Origin: Micromonospora lupini
GTDB taxonomy: Bacteria > Actinomycetota > Actinomycetes > Mycobacteriales > Micromonosporaceae
Assembly: GCF_026342015.1 (NCBI RefSeq)
Contig: NZ_JAPENL010000001.1
Coordinates: 1,922,001 to 1,986,000 of the forward strand
DNA length: 64,000 bases
Direction of reading: 5' to 3'
Positions within the stretch are counted from its first letter, which is position 1. Every line of letters begins with the position of its first letter. The translations under genes were made by a program, and so were the position numbers. Below the pieces are notes generated by a model, which was not told the DNA's origin, ran no database searches, and saw nothing but the letters and a program-made list of their open reading frames with translations. Shown here piece after piece: positions 16,501-25,500 of this stretch.

Positions 16501-19500
16501 GTTGGTCGTGATCTCGATCGCGGTCAGCGGGGTCGTACCGGTGTTGGTGGCCGTGGTGGTGAACACGACCGTGCCGCCCGGCACCGAGGTGGGGGCGTTC
16601 GCCGTGTTGACGATGCGGAGCACCGAGACCGTCACGGTGGCCGTACAGGCCGGGTTGGTGCTGCTGACGGCGCAGCTGCTACCGACGGCTGCGGAACTGA
16701 CCCGGCTGGTCAGCAGGCGGTCGCCGCCGTCCGGGGCGGCGACGGACACGGAGTAGGTGACCGTGGCCGTCGCCCCCGGGGCGAGGGTGCCGGACCAGAG
16801 CAGGTTCGGGCTGGTGAAGGTGACAGTCCCGACGGTCGCGGCGGCGTCGCCGTTGTAGGTCGCGTCGTCCAGCAGCCCGGCCAGCGTGTTGGTCACCGTG
16901 ACGCCCGTCTGCGCGGTCTGTCCGGTGTTGACGATGGAGATCGTGTAGCCCACCTGCGCGCCTGGCGTCGTGCTTGCCGTACCGGCGGTGATGGTGATGC
17001 CCAGGCCGGGCGTGAGCACGGGCACCAACTTCGAGCAGTCCGGGTTGGAGCTGGCCGGTGGGCAGGTGCTGCCAGCCTCCGTCGAGGAGACGGCGTTCAC
17101 CATCGTCTTGTCGCCCGAGTCGGGGCTGAGGACCGTCATCGTGTACGTGATGACCGCGCTCTGCCCCGCCGGGAGGTCGCCAGTCCAGGTCAGCGTGGGC
17201 GCCGCGTACGACACGCTGCCCACGGTGGTGGTGGCGTCGTTGCCGAAGGTCGCATCGTCGAGCGCGCCGGTCATGTCGTCGGTGACCACGGCGCCCAGGT
17301 ACGGGGCGGTGCCGGTGTTGCTGACGGTGATGGTGTAGCCGACCGTGCTACCGGGTGTGGTCACCGGTGTGTTGGCGACCTTGACGATGCTGAGCGCCGG
17401 CACCAGCACGTCGACCCGGACGGTGCAGCGCGAATCGGTGCCGCCGACCGGGCAGTTGTTGCCCTGGATCGTCGAGCTGGCCGTACTTGTGATGACGTTG
17501 TCGCCGGGATCGGGGTTACGCACCCGGAAGCTGCTGGCGATGGTGACCACGCCGCCCACCGGCAGGTCACCGGTCCAGCTGAGACCGCCCGGGCCGACCA
17601 CGAGGGTGCCGGAGGAGACCTGGTCGCCGATCGGCACGGCGTCGTCGAGCAGGCCGGCGCCGCCCAGGTTGACGACCTGGCCGAAGTAGGCGGTACCGCC
17701 GTCGTTGGTGATGGTGGTGGTGAGGACGACCGTGCCGCCGGGCAGCACGGTGGCCCTGTCAGCGGTGTTCAGGATGCTCACCTGTGACACGGTGACCTGG
17801 GCGGTGCACCGTGGGTCGGTGCTGCCGGCGGAACAGTTGTTGTTCTCGGCGCTGGAGACCACCGTGTCGACCATCCGGTTGTCACCGCTGACCGGCTGCA
17901 CAGTCACGGTGTAGGTGATGGTCACCGACCCGGCCGCCGGCACGTCGCCGGTCCAGGTGAGCACCGGTGCGCTGTAGCTGATGGCGCCCACGCCACCGGC
18001 CGAGGCGTCGTTGTTGTAGACGGCGTTGCCGAGCACGTCGGCCAGCGAGTCGTCGAAGGTCGCGTCGAGGTAGGGGGTCAGGCCGGAGTTCGACACCACC
18101 ACCGTGTACGTGACGACCGAGCCGACGACGGCCGAGGCCACGTCTGCGGTCTTGGTGAACGCCAACTGGGTCTCGTCGACGACCGCGACAGTGACGGTGC
18201 ACCGGGGGTCGACACCGCCCGCCGGGCAGTTGGCTCCGGCCGCGGCGGAACTGGCGACGTTGACCAGCGCATCGTCACCAACCACGGGATTGTCGACGGT
18301 GACGGTGTAGGTGACCGTGACCGTGGCACCGACTGCCAGGTTGCCGGACCAGGTGAGCACCGGTTCGGCGTAGGAGACCGCACCGGCTGTGGCGGTGGCG
18401 TCCGCGTTGTAGGCCGCGTCGTCGAGGACGCCAGCCAGGTCGTCGGCGACGCTGGTCCCGGTGTAGTCGATCTGTCCGGAGTTCGTGATGGTCAGCGTGT
18501 AGGTGAGCGTGTTGCCCGGCAGTGTCGTTGCGGCGCTCGCCGCCTTGGCGATGGTCAACGCCGGGGTGAGGACGAGCACGGTCGAGATGCACGCGGGTGG
18601 CTGGACCGTCGGGGTGCAGGAACTGCCCACGGCGGTGGACTGGAGGGTGTTGAGCATGATCTTGTTGCCCGGGTCGGGTGAGCGCACCACCACCGAGTAG
18701 GTGACCGTGACGGCTGCGCCGACCGCCAGGTCACCGCTCCAGGTGAGGGTGGTGCCGGCGAACGCGACGGTCCCCGCGCTGGCGACCGCGTCGCCGCTGT
18801 ACGTCGCGTCGTCCAGCACGGTGGCCAGCGGGTTCGCCACGCTGATCGCGGTGTACGGCGCGGTACCGGAGTTGGTGATCGTGACGGTGTAACCGACGGT
18901 CTGTCCCGGCGCGGCGGTCACCGTGTCGGCGACGACATCCAGCGCGAGGCCCGGCACCAGCACGGCCACGCTGAAGACGCAGCGCGGATCCGTACTCGCG
19001 GGTGGGCAGTTGTTGCCCGCAGCCGAGGAGAGGGCGCGGCCGGTGATCTGGCGGTCGCCGGTGTCCGGGTCGAGCACTGTCGCGGTGCCGGTAAGCGTGA
19101 TGGTCTGCCCCACCGCGATGTCGCCGGTCCAGACCGCACCGCCACCGCCGGCGGTCAGCGTCCCCGAGGAGGCGGTCTGGTCACCTGTCGGCAGGACATC
19201 GTCGATGAATCCTCCGAAGTCGAGGTTCACCCTGGTGTTCACATAGGGGACCTTGCCGGTGTTGGTGAAGGTGGCGCCGACCCGGATCACCTGACCAGGC
19301 TGGACAGTGGCCGGCTCGGCGGTCAGTGCGATCACCAGCCGGGCCACCGGCACGCTGACCGTGCAACGGGCGTCGCTGCCGCCGACTGTGGGACAGTTGC
19401 TGCCCACCGCCGCCGAGCTGACCCGGTTGGTGAGGATCAGATCACCGGCCACCGGGTTGTTGACCGTCACCGAATAGGTGATCGTCACCGAGGCTCCGAG

Positions 19501-22500
19501 GGCCAGAGCTCCGGTCCAGGTCAGATCGGGGCTGACGTAGCTGACCGCGCCGGCCGAGGCCACCGCGTCGTTGTTGTAGCCCGCGTCGTCGAGCACGCCG
19601 GCCAGGGCGTCGGTGACGGTCACCGTCGGGTACGCGGTCTCCCCGGTGTTGGCGATGGTGACGGTGTAGCCGACGGTCGCGCCCGGCGCGGTGGTCGGCG
19701 CGCCGGGCACCTTGGTGATGGTCAGGGCCGGCACCCGCACCAGCACGGTGGCGACGCATCGCGGGTCGCTGCTGCCTGTCGCGCAGTTGTTGCCCGGGGT
19801 GCTGGAGACCACCCGGTTGACAAGCGACTGATCGCCCGTGTCGGGGTCGAGGATCGTCATCGAGTACGTGATGGTGGCGACGGCGCCGAGGCCCAACGCG
19901 CCCACCCAGTTCACGTTGGGGGCGGTGTAACTGACCGTTCCGGACGTGGCCGTCGCGTCACCGTTGTAGGTGGCGTCGTTGAGCGGGTTGGCCAGCGAGT
20001 CGACGAAGGCCGCCGCCGCGTACGCCGTCTCGCCGGTGTTCGTCACGGTGATGGTGTAGGTCACCACGCCGCCCGGGGTGGTGGAGGCGGTGTTCGCGGT
20101 CTTGACGATGGTCAGACCGGGCAGCAGCACGGTGACCGTCGCCGTGCAGGACGCGGCGGGCGTACCGGGCGGGCAGTTGGTGCCGACCGCCGTCGAGCTG
20201 AGGGTCGAGGTCAGCACCCGGGAGCCGGCGTCGGGGACCTGGACGGTCACCGAGAACCGGACGGTGACTGTCGCACCCACCGCGAGCGCGCCGGTCCAGG
20301 TCAGCACCGATCCGGTGACACCGACGGTTCCGCTGTCGGCCGTGGCGTCACCGTTGTAGACGGCGTCGTCGAGCACGTCGGCAAGTGAATTGGTGACGCT
20401 TGTCGTCAGCGGGTAGGCCGTCTCCCCGGTGTTCGCGATGGCGATCGTGTAGCCGATGGTGTCGCCGGGTGTGGCGGTGGCCGCGCTCGGAATGTTGGTG
20501 AGCGTCAGTCCGGGCAACAGGACGGGGACCGTGGCCGAGCAGCGGGCGTCGACGCTGCCGGTGGCACAGTTGGCGCCCGGCGTCGCCGAGACCAGCTTGT
20601 TGGCCATCGACCGGTCGCCGGTCGCGGGATTGTTGACGGTCACCGAGTACGTGATCGTGGCGGACGCGCCGACGGCGAGGTCACCGGTCCACGAGAGGGT
20701 CGGGCTGGTGTAGCTGACCGCACCGGAGGTGGCGGCGGCGTTGCCGCCGTACACCGCGTCGTCGAGCACTCCGGCCAGTGAGTCGGTGAAGCTGGCCCCC
20801 AGGTAGGCGGCCTGGCCGGTGTTGGTCACGACGATCTGGTAAGCCACCACCGAACCCGGCGTCGTGCTCGGCACGCTCGCCGTCTTGAGCAGTGTCAGCC
20901 CGGGGATGAGGATGGTCACTGACGCGGTACACCGCGAGTCGATGCTGCCGGGGGCGCAGTTGTTGCCGACCGCCGAGGACGAGACCACGCTTGTCAGGAC
21001 CGGATCGCCGGTGGTCGCCGCGCTGACCGTCACGCTGAACGTCACGGTCACGGTGGCACCGACCGCGAGGTCGCCGCTCCAGGTCAGGTTCGGGCTGGTG
21101 TACGAGAGCAGACCCGCGGTGGTGGTCGCGTCACCGTTGTAGGTCGCCCGATCGAGCAGCCCGGCCAGCGACGTGGTGACGCTGATGCCGGTGTACGCGG
21201 TCTGCCCGGTGTTGGTGATGGTCACGGTGTAGCCGACGGTGGACGAGGGAGTCGTGTTCGCGGTGCTCGCGGTGTTGGTGAGGACCAGGCCCGGTACCAG
21301 CACGGTGACCGTCGCCGTGCAGCGGGTGTCATTGGCGCCGGTCGGGCAGTTGCTGCCCAGGCTGCCGGAGCTGACGGTGTTGGTCATGAGCTTGTCGCCG
21401 GGGTCCGGCACACGCACGGTCACCGTGTAGGTGATGGTGGCGCTGGCGCCGACGGCCAGGATGCCGGTCCAGGTCAGGTTCGGGGAGCTGAAGGAGACGG
21501 CACCGGTCGTCGCCGCCGCGTCTCCGCTGTACACCGCGTCGTCGAGCACCGCGCCCAGCGCGTCGGTGTAGGTCGCGGCCGGGTAGGCGGCCTGGCCGGT
21601 GTTGGTGACCGTGACGGTGTACCGGACCACGTCACCGGGCGTCGCGGTGCTCACGTTCGCCGCCTTGACGATGGTGAGGGCAGACACCGGAACGCTTGTC
21701 GTGCACCGGGCGTCGAGGCTGCCGGCCGTGCAGTTGGTGCCGAGCGTCGGCGAGGTGACCGTGTTGGTCAACACCAGGTCACCGGTTGGCGGGCTGGCCA
21801 CGGTGACCGAGTAGGTGATGGTCACGGCCGCGCCGGCGGCCAGGTTCCCGGTCCAGCTCAGGGTCGGGTTGACGTACGAGACGGTGCCCGAGGTGGCGGT
21901 CGCGTCGGCGTTGTAGACCGCGTCGTCGAGCACCCCACCGAGTGGATCGGTGATCGTGACGCCGTTGAGGGCCACCGAGGCGGTGTTGGTCACGCTGATC
22001 GTGTAACTCACCGTTCCGCCGGCCGCCACGGTGGACACGTTCGAGGTCTTGACCACGACCAGCGGCCCGGTGGTGATCACCAAGGTGACCGGTTGGATCG
22101 CCTGTTGACCGGCGGCGTCGACCACCCGCACCGTGAAGTTGGAGCTGCCGGCGGCGGTCGGGGTGCCGGAGAGCAGGCCCGTGCTCGCGTTCAGGCTGAG
22201 TCCCGGCGGCAGGCTGCCCGCACTCACCGACCAGACGAACGGTGCGGTACCGCCGTTGACGGTGAGCTGGGTGCTGTACGGGACACCCACCTGGCCGGGC
22301 GGAGGCGGCGGGAAGGTAAGCGTCGGTGACGCGGTGATGCCGAGGGAGACCGTCCGGGTGGCGGCCTGGCCGAAGGAGTCGACCACCCGGACGGTGAAGG
22401 AGTAGTTGCCGCCCAGGGTGGGGGTGCCGGAGAGCAGGCCGGTGCTCGGGTTCACTGTCACACCCGGCGGGAGACTGCCCGCGCTCACCGACCACGCGAA

Positions 22501-25200
22501 CGGGCCGGTGCCCCCGTTCACGGTGAGTTGGTTGCTGTAGGCGATGCCGACCTGCCCCTGCGGCGGTGGCGGGAAGGTCAGCGTGGGCAGCGGCGCGACG
22601 ACGATGCTCAGCGCCTGAGTGGCCGCCTGGCTGCTGGCGTCGACCACCCGGACGGTGAAGGAGAAGGTCCCGGCCGTGGTGGGGGTGCCGGAAAGCAGAC
22701 CGGTGCTCGCGTTGATGGTCACCCCGGGCGGCAGGCTGCCCGCACTGATCGACCAGGCGAACGGCGCCGTCCCGCCGTTCACGGTGAGCTGGTTGCTGTA
22801 AGGGACGCTGACCTCGCCGGCGGGCGGCGCGGGGTTGGTGAGGCTGGGCGACTGGTTCGGGATGACCGGCGCGGACTGCGCCGAGGGCGGTCCGGCGCCG
22901 CCCGCGTTGCGGGCCGTCACCGTGAACGTGTACGCGGTGCCCGGGGTCAGCCCGGTCACCGTCTGGGTGGTCGCCGCGCTGGCGAAGGTCTGTGGGGTCT
23001 GCGCCACCCCGCCGATGTACGGGGTGATCACGTAGGAGGTGATCGGGCTGCTGTTGGCATTGGGGGCGGTCCAGGTCAGCGTGGCCGACGAGTCACCGGC
23101 GCTGGCTGCCGTGATGGTCGGGGCCCCGGGCACCGCGTAGGGCACCACCGCGTTGGACGCCGGACTCGTCGCGCTGGTACCGATCGAGTTGACCGCCGCG
23201 ACGGTGAACGTGTAGCTCGCGCCGACCGTCAGCCCGGAGATCAGCCGGCTGGTGGTGGACGCGTCGTAGGTGATCGGGGTCTGCGCCACCCCGTTGCGGA
23301 CAGGGGTGACGATGTAGCTGGTGATCGGGCTGCCGTTGCTCGCCGGAGCCGTCCAGTTCACCGTGGCGTTGGCCAGGCCGGCGGTCGCGGTCGGCGCGGT
23401 CGGGGTGGCCGGCACGTCGGTGTAGACGTACGTGGCCGCGGCGGCGACACCCCTGGTGACAACTGTGACGTTCACCGTGGCGGCGCTGCTGCGCGCGGGC
23501 ATGGACGAGATGCGCAACGTCCCGTCGTCGTTCACCGTGAAGCAGCCGGGCGCCGGGCCGGACGGGCAGGGCAGCAGGCTGACAGGTGTACCAGCCTGTT
23601 GCTGGGCCGTGGTGCCGATCTCGATGGCGGTCGCCCCGGCGATGTTCGTCCCGCCGACAGTCACCGCGACGCCTCCGGCGATCGTGCTCGTCGCGGGCGA
23701 GACGGTGATCCCGCTCGGCGTCGTCGGCGGCGTGCCCACGACCGTGGTGGTGGAGATACCGGGATTGGCGTCGATGGACGAGGCGGTGACAGTGGACTGG
23801 GTCTGGATGATCGCGGGCGTGACGTTCGACCCGGTGACGATGCCGACCACCGAGATCGGTGGCAGCGACGTTCCGTTGGCGAACGGGCCGTTGCTGTTGG
23901 TGCAGGTGATGGTCTGCCCGGACGGGGCCGCGCAGACCCAACCGCTGCCGAAGGCACCGACGGGCACGACACCGGTCGGCGTGGTCGCGGTCATCGAGAC
24001 CGGTGCCGTCTCGTTGGCACCGACGCTGACCGAGGGAACGACCGTGTAGTTGACCGGATCGCCGGGCTGCGGGTTCGGACCGGTGTAACTGGTCTGGGTG
24101 ACGTCCAGGTCGGGCACCGGGTTGAAGGTCACCACTCTGGCGTTGTCGACCTCGTGGGTGTCCACCACGGACCCCGTGGACGCCACCCAGCCGAAGGCGA
24201 GCTGGCGCGGGATACCGTTGCTGTTCAGCATGGTCGGCGAGGTGTAGAGGCCGGCTGGGACCACTGGCAGCGGGCCTTCCAGGACCCGCGAGACGCTCGC
24301 GCCGATTGGCCTGAACACCACCATGTACCGCCCGGACGGCACCACCAGACCGGAGGCGGTGGTGAACGACGAGGTGGTCGGGTTGATCACCACCTCGACC
24401 GGTACGACCGAGGCCGCGCGAGTGGCCGCGCGGAGCGGGACCGGCGGCGACGTGGCGTTGGTGGCGGTGCTGTTCAGGCCGCAGTAGCCGACCGTGCCCC
24501 GGCCCGGTCCCCGGACCACCACCTGACCGGGAATCCTGGCGACGGTGATGAAGGATGGGTCCGTGCAGCCGCTGCCCTCGAAGTTGGTGGTGCTGTAGTT
24601 GCCGTAGACGTCGAAGCCGATGCCCAGATACCCGTTGGCCAGACCGGCCAGGTTCCTGGTGCCGCTGTAGCCGAGACCTCCGCCGGACTGGCCAATGGCT
24701 GAGGGCGCAGTCGGGCTGGCGGGATCGACCGCTGCGAGGACCAGCGTCATACCGTCGGCGCCGAAGGTTCCGCTGCCGTACTGGTAGAGGTTGAAGGTCA
24801 TGTCCAGACCGGACACGGTGGGCACACTTGTCGCGCCGAAGAGTCCGCCGGTCTTGTTGGTGGTCGCGTCGGTGAGGCGCAGCTTGCCACTACCGGGCGG
24901 GTCAGTCGCCGTCGGGCAGCTGCGCGGCGCCCCGATGCCGGTGTTGCCGGAGGCGGTCAGGCAGACCACGTTCGTGCCGGCGGCCCCGGCGGGCAGGGCG
25001 GGCACGACGACGCTGCCCAGGCCGTCCGGGGTGTTGTTGTGAAAGGGCTGGTCGAACAGGACGGTGCCGGCGGCCTCGGCGACGACCGGGTTGAGCACGA
25101 CGACCAGAGTGGCCAGCAGGGTGCCCACGACGCCGAAAGCGGTTCGGCGTCGGACCTCTCGTCGACCGAACAGGCGCGAGGACCGGGTGCGGGCGTTCAA
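13510..25200 (-). CDS. Giant exported adhesin-like protein with 21 DUF11 repeats
   Basis: About 3896 residues. A long signal peptide (RRREVRRRT-type basic part, then FGVVGTLLATLVVVLNPVVAEA) is followed by an L-type lectin-like domain at about 45-380 (FNLYQYGSGTFGADGMTLVLAA, GLANGYLGIGFDVYGNY), a DUF11-like segment, a TIG-like segment near 490-595, two FN3 domains (about 597-780), three putative Ig (He_PIG) repeats with AGSLPPG and STGLLSGTP near 785-1040, 21 DUF11 repeats of about 130 residues (1044-3763) and a C-terminal WxL-like beta domain. No LPXTG motif or final membrane helix is seen. The most credible start is TTG at 25200, overlapping the stop of a short upstream frame as TTGA; another TTG at 25323 would add 41 residues. 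The likely role is adhesion or surface layer formation. Confidence 0.8.
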   Translation of the reverse strand: MNARTRSSRLFGRREVRRRTAFGVVGTLLATLVVVLNPVVAEAAGTVLFDQPFHNNTPDGLGSVVVPALPAGAAGTNVVCLTASGNTGIGAPRSCPTATDPPGSGKLRLTDATTNKTGGLFGATSVPTVSGLDMTFNLYQYGSGTFGADGMTLVLAAVDPASPTAPSAIGQSGGGLGYSGTRNLAGLANGYLGIGFDVYGNYSTTNFEGSGCTDPSFITVARIPGQVVVRGPGRGTVGYCGLNSTATNATSPPVPLRAATRAASVVPVEVVINPTTSSFTTASGLVVPSGRYMVVFRPIGASVSRVLEGPLPVVPAGLYTSPTMLNSNGIPRQLAFGWVASTGSVVDTHEVDNARVVTFNPVPDLDVTQTSYTGPNPQPGDPVNYTVVPSVSVGANETAPVSMTATTPTGVVPVGAFGSGWVCAAPSGQTITCTNSNGPFANGTSLPPISVVGIVTGSNVTPAIIQTQSTVTASSIDANPGISTTTVVGTPPTTPSGITVSPATSTIAGGVAVTVGGTNIAGATAIEIGTTAQQQAGTPVSLLPCPSGPAPGCFTVNDDGTLRISSMPARSSAATVNVTVVTRGVAAAATYVYTDVPATPTAPTATAGLANATVNWTAPASNGSPITSYIVTPVRNGVAQTPITYDASTTSRLISGLTVGASYTFTVAAVNSIGTSATSPASNAVVPYAVPGAPTITAASAGDSSATLTWTAPNANSSPITSYVITPYIGGVAQTPQTFASAATTQTVTGLTPGTAYTFTVTARNAGGAGPPSAQSAPVIPNQSPSLTNPAPPAGEVSVPYSNQLTVNGGTAPFAWSISAGSLPPGVTINASTGLLSGTPTTAGTFSFTVRVVDASSQAATQALSIVVAPLPTLTFPPPPQGQVGIAYSNQLTVNGGTGPFAWSVSAGSLPPGVTVNPSTGLLSGTPTLGGNYSFTVRVVDSFGQAATRTVSLGITASPTLTFPPPPPGQVGVPYSTQLTVNGGTAPFVWSVSAGSLPPGLSLNASTGLLSGTPTAAGSSNFTVRVVDAAGQQAIQPVTLVITTGPLVVVKTSNVSTVAAGGTVSYTISVTNTASVALNGVTITDPLGGVLDDAVYNADATATSGTVSYVNPTLSWTGNLAAGAAVTITYSVTVASPPTGDLVLTNTVTSPTLGTNCTAGSLDARCTTSVPVSALTIVKAANVSTATPGDVVRYTVTVTNTGQAAYPAATYTDALGAVLDDAVYSGDAAATTGAVSFSSPNLTWTGILAVGASATITYTVTVRVPDPGDKLMTNTVSSGSLGSNCPTGANDTRCTATVTVLVPGLVLTNTASTANTTPSSTVGYTVTITNTGQTAYTGISVTTSLAGLLDRATYNGDATTTAGLLSYTSPNLTWSGDLAVGATVTVTFSVTVSAATTGDPVLTSVVSSSAVGNNCAPGSIDSRCTASVTILIPGLTLLKTASVPSTTPGSVVAYQIVVTNTGQAAYLGASFTDSLAGVLDDAVYGGNAAATSGAVSYTSPTLSWTGDLAVGASATITYSVTVNNPATGDRSMANKLVSATPGANCATGSVDARCSATVPVLLPGLTLTNIPSAATATPGDTIGYTIAIANTGETAYPLTTSVTNSLADVLDDAVYNGDATADSGTVGVTGSVLTWTGALAVGATVTVRFSVTVQVPDAGSRVLTSTLSSTAVGTNCPPGTPAASCTATVTVLLPGLTIVKTANTASTTPGGVVTYTITVTNTGETAYAAAAFVDSLANPLNDATYNGDATATSGTVSYTAPNVNWVGALGLGAVATITYSMTILDPDTGDQSLVNRVVSSTPGNNCATGSSDPRCVATVLVRVPALTITKVPGAPTTAPGATVGYTVTIANTGETAYPTVTVTDALAGVLDDAGYNNDAVASAGAVSYVSPDLTWTGALALGASVTITYSVTVNNPVAGDLILTNRVSSAAVGSNCPTVGGSDARCTVSVPVARLVIALTAEPATVQPGQVIRVGATFTNTGKVPYVNTRVNLDFGGFIDDVLPTGDQTASSGTLTAGGGGAVWTGDIAVGQTITLTGTATVLDPDTGDRQITGRALSSAAGNNCPPASTDPRCVFSVAVLVPGLALDVVADTVTAAPGQTVGYTVTITNSGTAPYTAISVANPLATVLDDATYSGDAVASAGTVAFAGTTLTWSGDLAVGAAVTVTYSVVVRSPDPGNKIMLNTLQSTAVGSSCTPTVQPPACISTVLVLTPALTIAKAASAATTLPGNTLTYTLTITNSGQIDYTGTSVADDLAGVLDDAAYNADATATAGAVSYAEPVLTWSGNLAVGATVTVTYTVTVDNPVVGDDALVNVASSAAAGANCPAGGVDPRCTVTVAVVDETQLAFTKTADVASAVVGSVVTYTVVVSNSGLTPYLDATFDDSLADVLGNAVYNNDASAGGVGAISYSAPVLTWTGDVPAAGSVTITYTVTVQPVSGDNRMVDTVVSSAENNNCSAGSTDPRCTAQVTVSQVSILNTADRATVLPGGTVVLTTTITNDGGTAYFGQVVNLGGAGLLDDAVPIGDQVSSGTLVVGPGGLSWTGDLPVGGVVTIASSFRVRNPDPGDNVITSTASSTIQGNNCPVGGTDSRCTVRVDVLVPALSIVKVANTPVTTPGSTVGYTITVSNTGTAPYLGAVVTDDMTGALDDATFGNDATTTVGSVSYAAPTLTWTGDLPAGQSAVITYTMTVLSPDSGDKTMVNAVSSTEAGSTCPPASSNPDCSKLVPVLTPGLGITITAGTASTTPGAQVGYTISIVNTGQTAQTGVTVTNTLAGLLDDATYNGDAAATVGTVTFTSPNLLWSGTLAPGATATVTYSVSVAAPDGGDRLLTSRVSSAAVGSSCAVSSTNPACTATVTVSVLRIVNTANAPTSVPGGTVVFTTTATNTGTTPLTAIEITTNFAGSVDDATYNGDAAASTGTVVLVPGTPSIRWTGDLPPGAVLTITRSFTVRDPDPGNRIMTSVVSSTAPGNNCPSGGTDPTCTATVTILIPALTVLKTADRASTVPGGTVGYTITVTNAGETPYTGVTVTDSLAGLLDDATYNGDVVASAGVVSYSAPFLTWTGDLAVDGSVTITYTVTADDPQTGGRVLVNTVSSTAAGSNCPPGGTDPACTATVQVLLPALSINKNANVGTTTPGGTVGYTITVTNIGQTAYTGATLSDSLAAVLDDATFNNDAVATAGVVSYAAPTLTWTGDLAIGGTAVISYSVAAHNPSDGDRSMTNAVTSTTSGSNCPVGGTDLACTVTVTVLIPALSITNVADVATTTPGGVVRFTATFTNTGPTPYVGIRVVTNAANVFDDARPNGDQVASSGILTVAGANVTWVGDIPVGGVIVITGTVTVNDPDTGNRTIASTITTDAPGSNCPTAAPGPACTVSVAVLLPGLVIEKTADNPTSTPGGTVTYTITATNTGETDYVDTTITDSLAGLLGDAVYNADATASSGVVSYATPVLTWRGDLPIGTAVTITYSVTTSDAQTTGRVLANRVTSDAQANNCAVGSIDPRCSVRVAILIPGLSITKTADTATVTAGGTVTYTITVTNTGQSPYTGATLADSLTAVLDDAVYNTDATASSGVVSYAAPVLTWTGDLPVAAVAVITYSVTVNFPDTGDRSLVNTVSSSTAGADCPGSPACTATVAVRIPELSITKTADTGTVVAGGTVRYTVLVTNTGQTPYSGATFTDSLVDVLDDAVYVDDAVATTGVLSYTAPVLTWTGDLPVGATAAITYSVTVNQPVSGDGNLVNTVASTTLGNTCPAGGGGAACTATVVVAAQSITLSGLPAGFTLTGRPQQVVGQPEVVTMTVTTNSPTGYAVTVRGLAPELVGANPENPYTIPIENLRVRESGTSIFRELSAVTPVVVHRQSGPSAPGGDAIGNDYEVSIPAVVADEYSTTLEYVAITE
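13910..22069 (-). repeat. Tandem array of 21 DUF11 repeats within the giant gene
   Basis: Each repeat is about 390 bp (130 residues) and begins with a block like PGLTITKTADTATTTPGGTVGYTI, runs through DSLAGVLDDATYNGDA, LTWTGDLAVGA and ITYSVTV, and ends with a GxNCPxGxxDPRCTATV segment holding two Cys. The paired Cys recurs in nearly every repeat and could form an intra-repeat disulfide. Repeats 8, 12, 15 and 18 form a variant subtype with GDQVASSGTL or related text. The DNA copies differ, so the array is old rather than freshly amplified. Confidence 0.85.
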
Positions 25201-25316
25201 GGGGCCAGGTCCGTGTTGTCGACGATTGCGAGCGTCAACGCGGTGTGTACACCGTTCGTCGCGGCGACGCTCCGACCGCGCCTCGCCGTAAAGCCATTCA
25301 TCATCGCCACGCGCAT
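25197..25316 (-). CDS. Possible 39-residue leader ORF overlapping the giant gene start
   Basis: The minus-strand frame from ATG 25316 encodes 39 residues (MRVAMMNGFTARRGRSVAA and onward, ending DNTDLAP). A GGGGGG stretch 7 nt upstream could serve as a ribosome binding site. Its TGA overlaps the candidate TTG start of the giant protein (CCTTGAAC), a geometry that permits translational coupling. The TTG itself has no ribosome binding site. The peptide has no recognised homology, so it may instead be chance reading. Confidence 0.35.
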   Translation of the reverse strand: MRVAMMNGFTARRGRSVAATNGVHTALTLAIVDNTDLAP

Positions 25317-25500
25317 GCGCCAACCCCCCATAAGACGCAATAAGGTTATGGCATCTGATACAACGGGTTTGTGCTTAATCGGCATAAAGAGGACAAATTG
25401 CCGCCCGGGCCGGGTCTCAGTGGTTTCGTGAATCGTGAGAGACACTCGGCGGATGGCGGTCGGCGGGCCGGTCAGGACGGTCTGCGGGACAACACGTCGA
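25317..25500 (-). promoter_or_regulatory. AT-richer promoter region of the giant surface-protein gene
   Basis: This 184-bp gap is notably less GC-rich than its surroundings around 25325-25400. On the minus strand it contains TTGTCC, TTTATGCC, TTAAGCAC and TATCAGAT-like stretches. A promoter for the leader ORF and giant gene is likely here, but no single hexamer pair stands out. Confidence 0.45.

Noticed and set aside
15568..17787. Plus-strand open frame of about 740 codons in the DUF11 array
   Set aside because: It is antisense to the repeats and made of repeated Arg/Gly/Asp text, as expected of a shadow frame over tandem DNA repeats.
13910..22069. CRISPR-like or satellite reading of the regular repeats
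   Set aside because: The period is about 390 bp, each unit is coding and diverged, and translation gives DUF11 domains.
22528..24702. Plus-strand frame of about 720 codons
   Set aside because: It is antisense to the FN3/Ig-like part of the giant gene; it has no recognisable domain.
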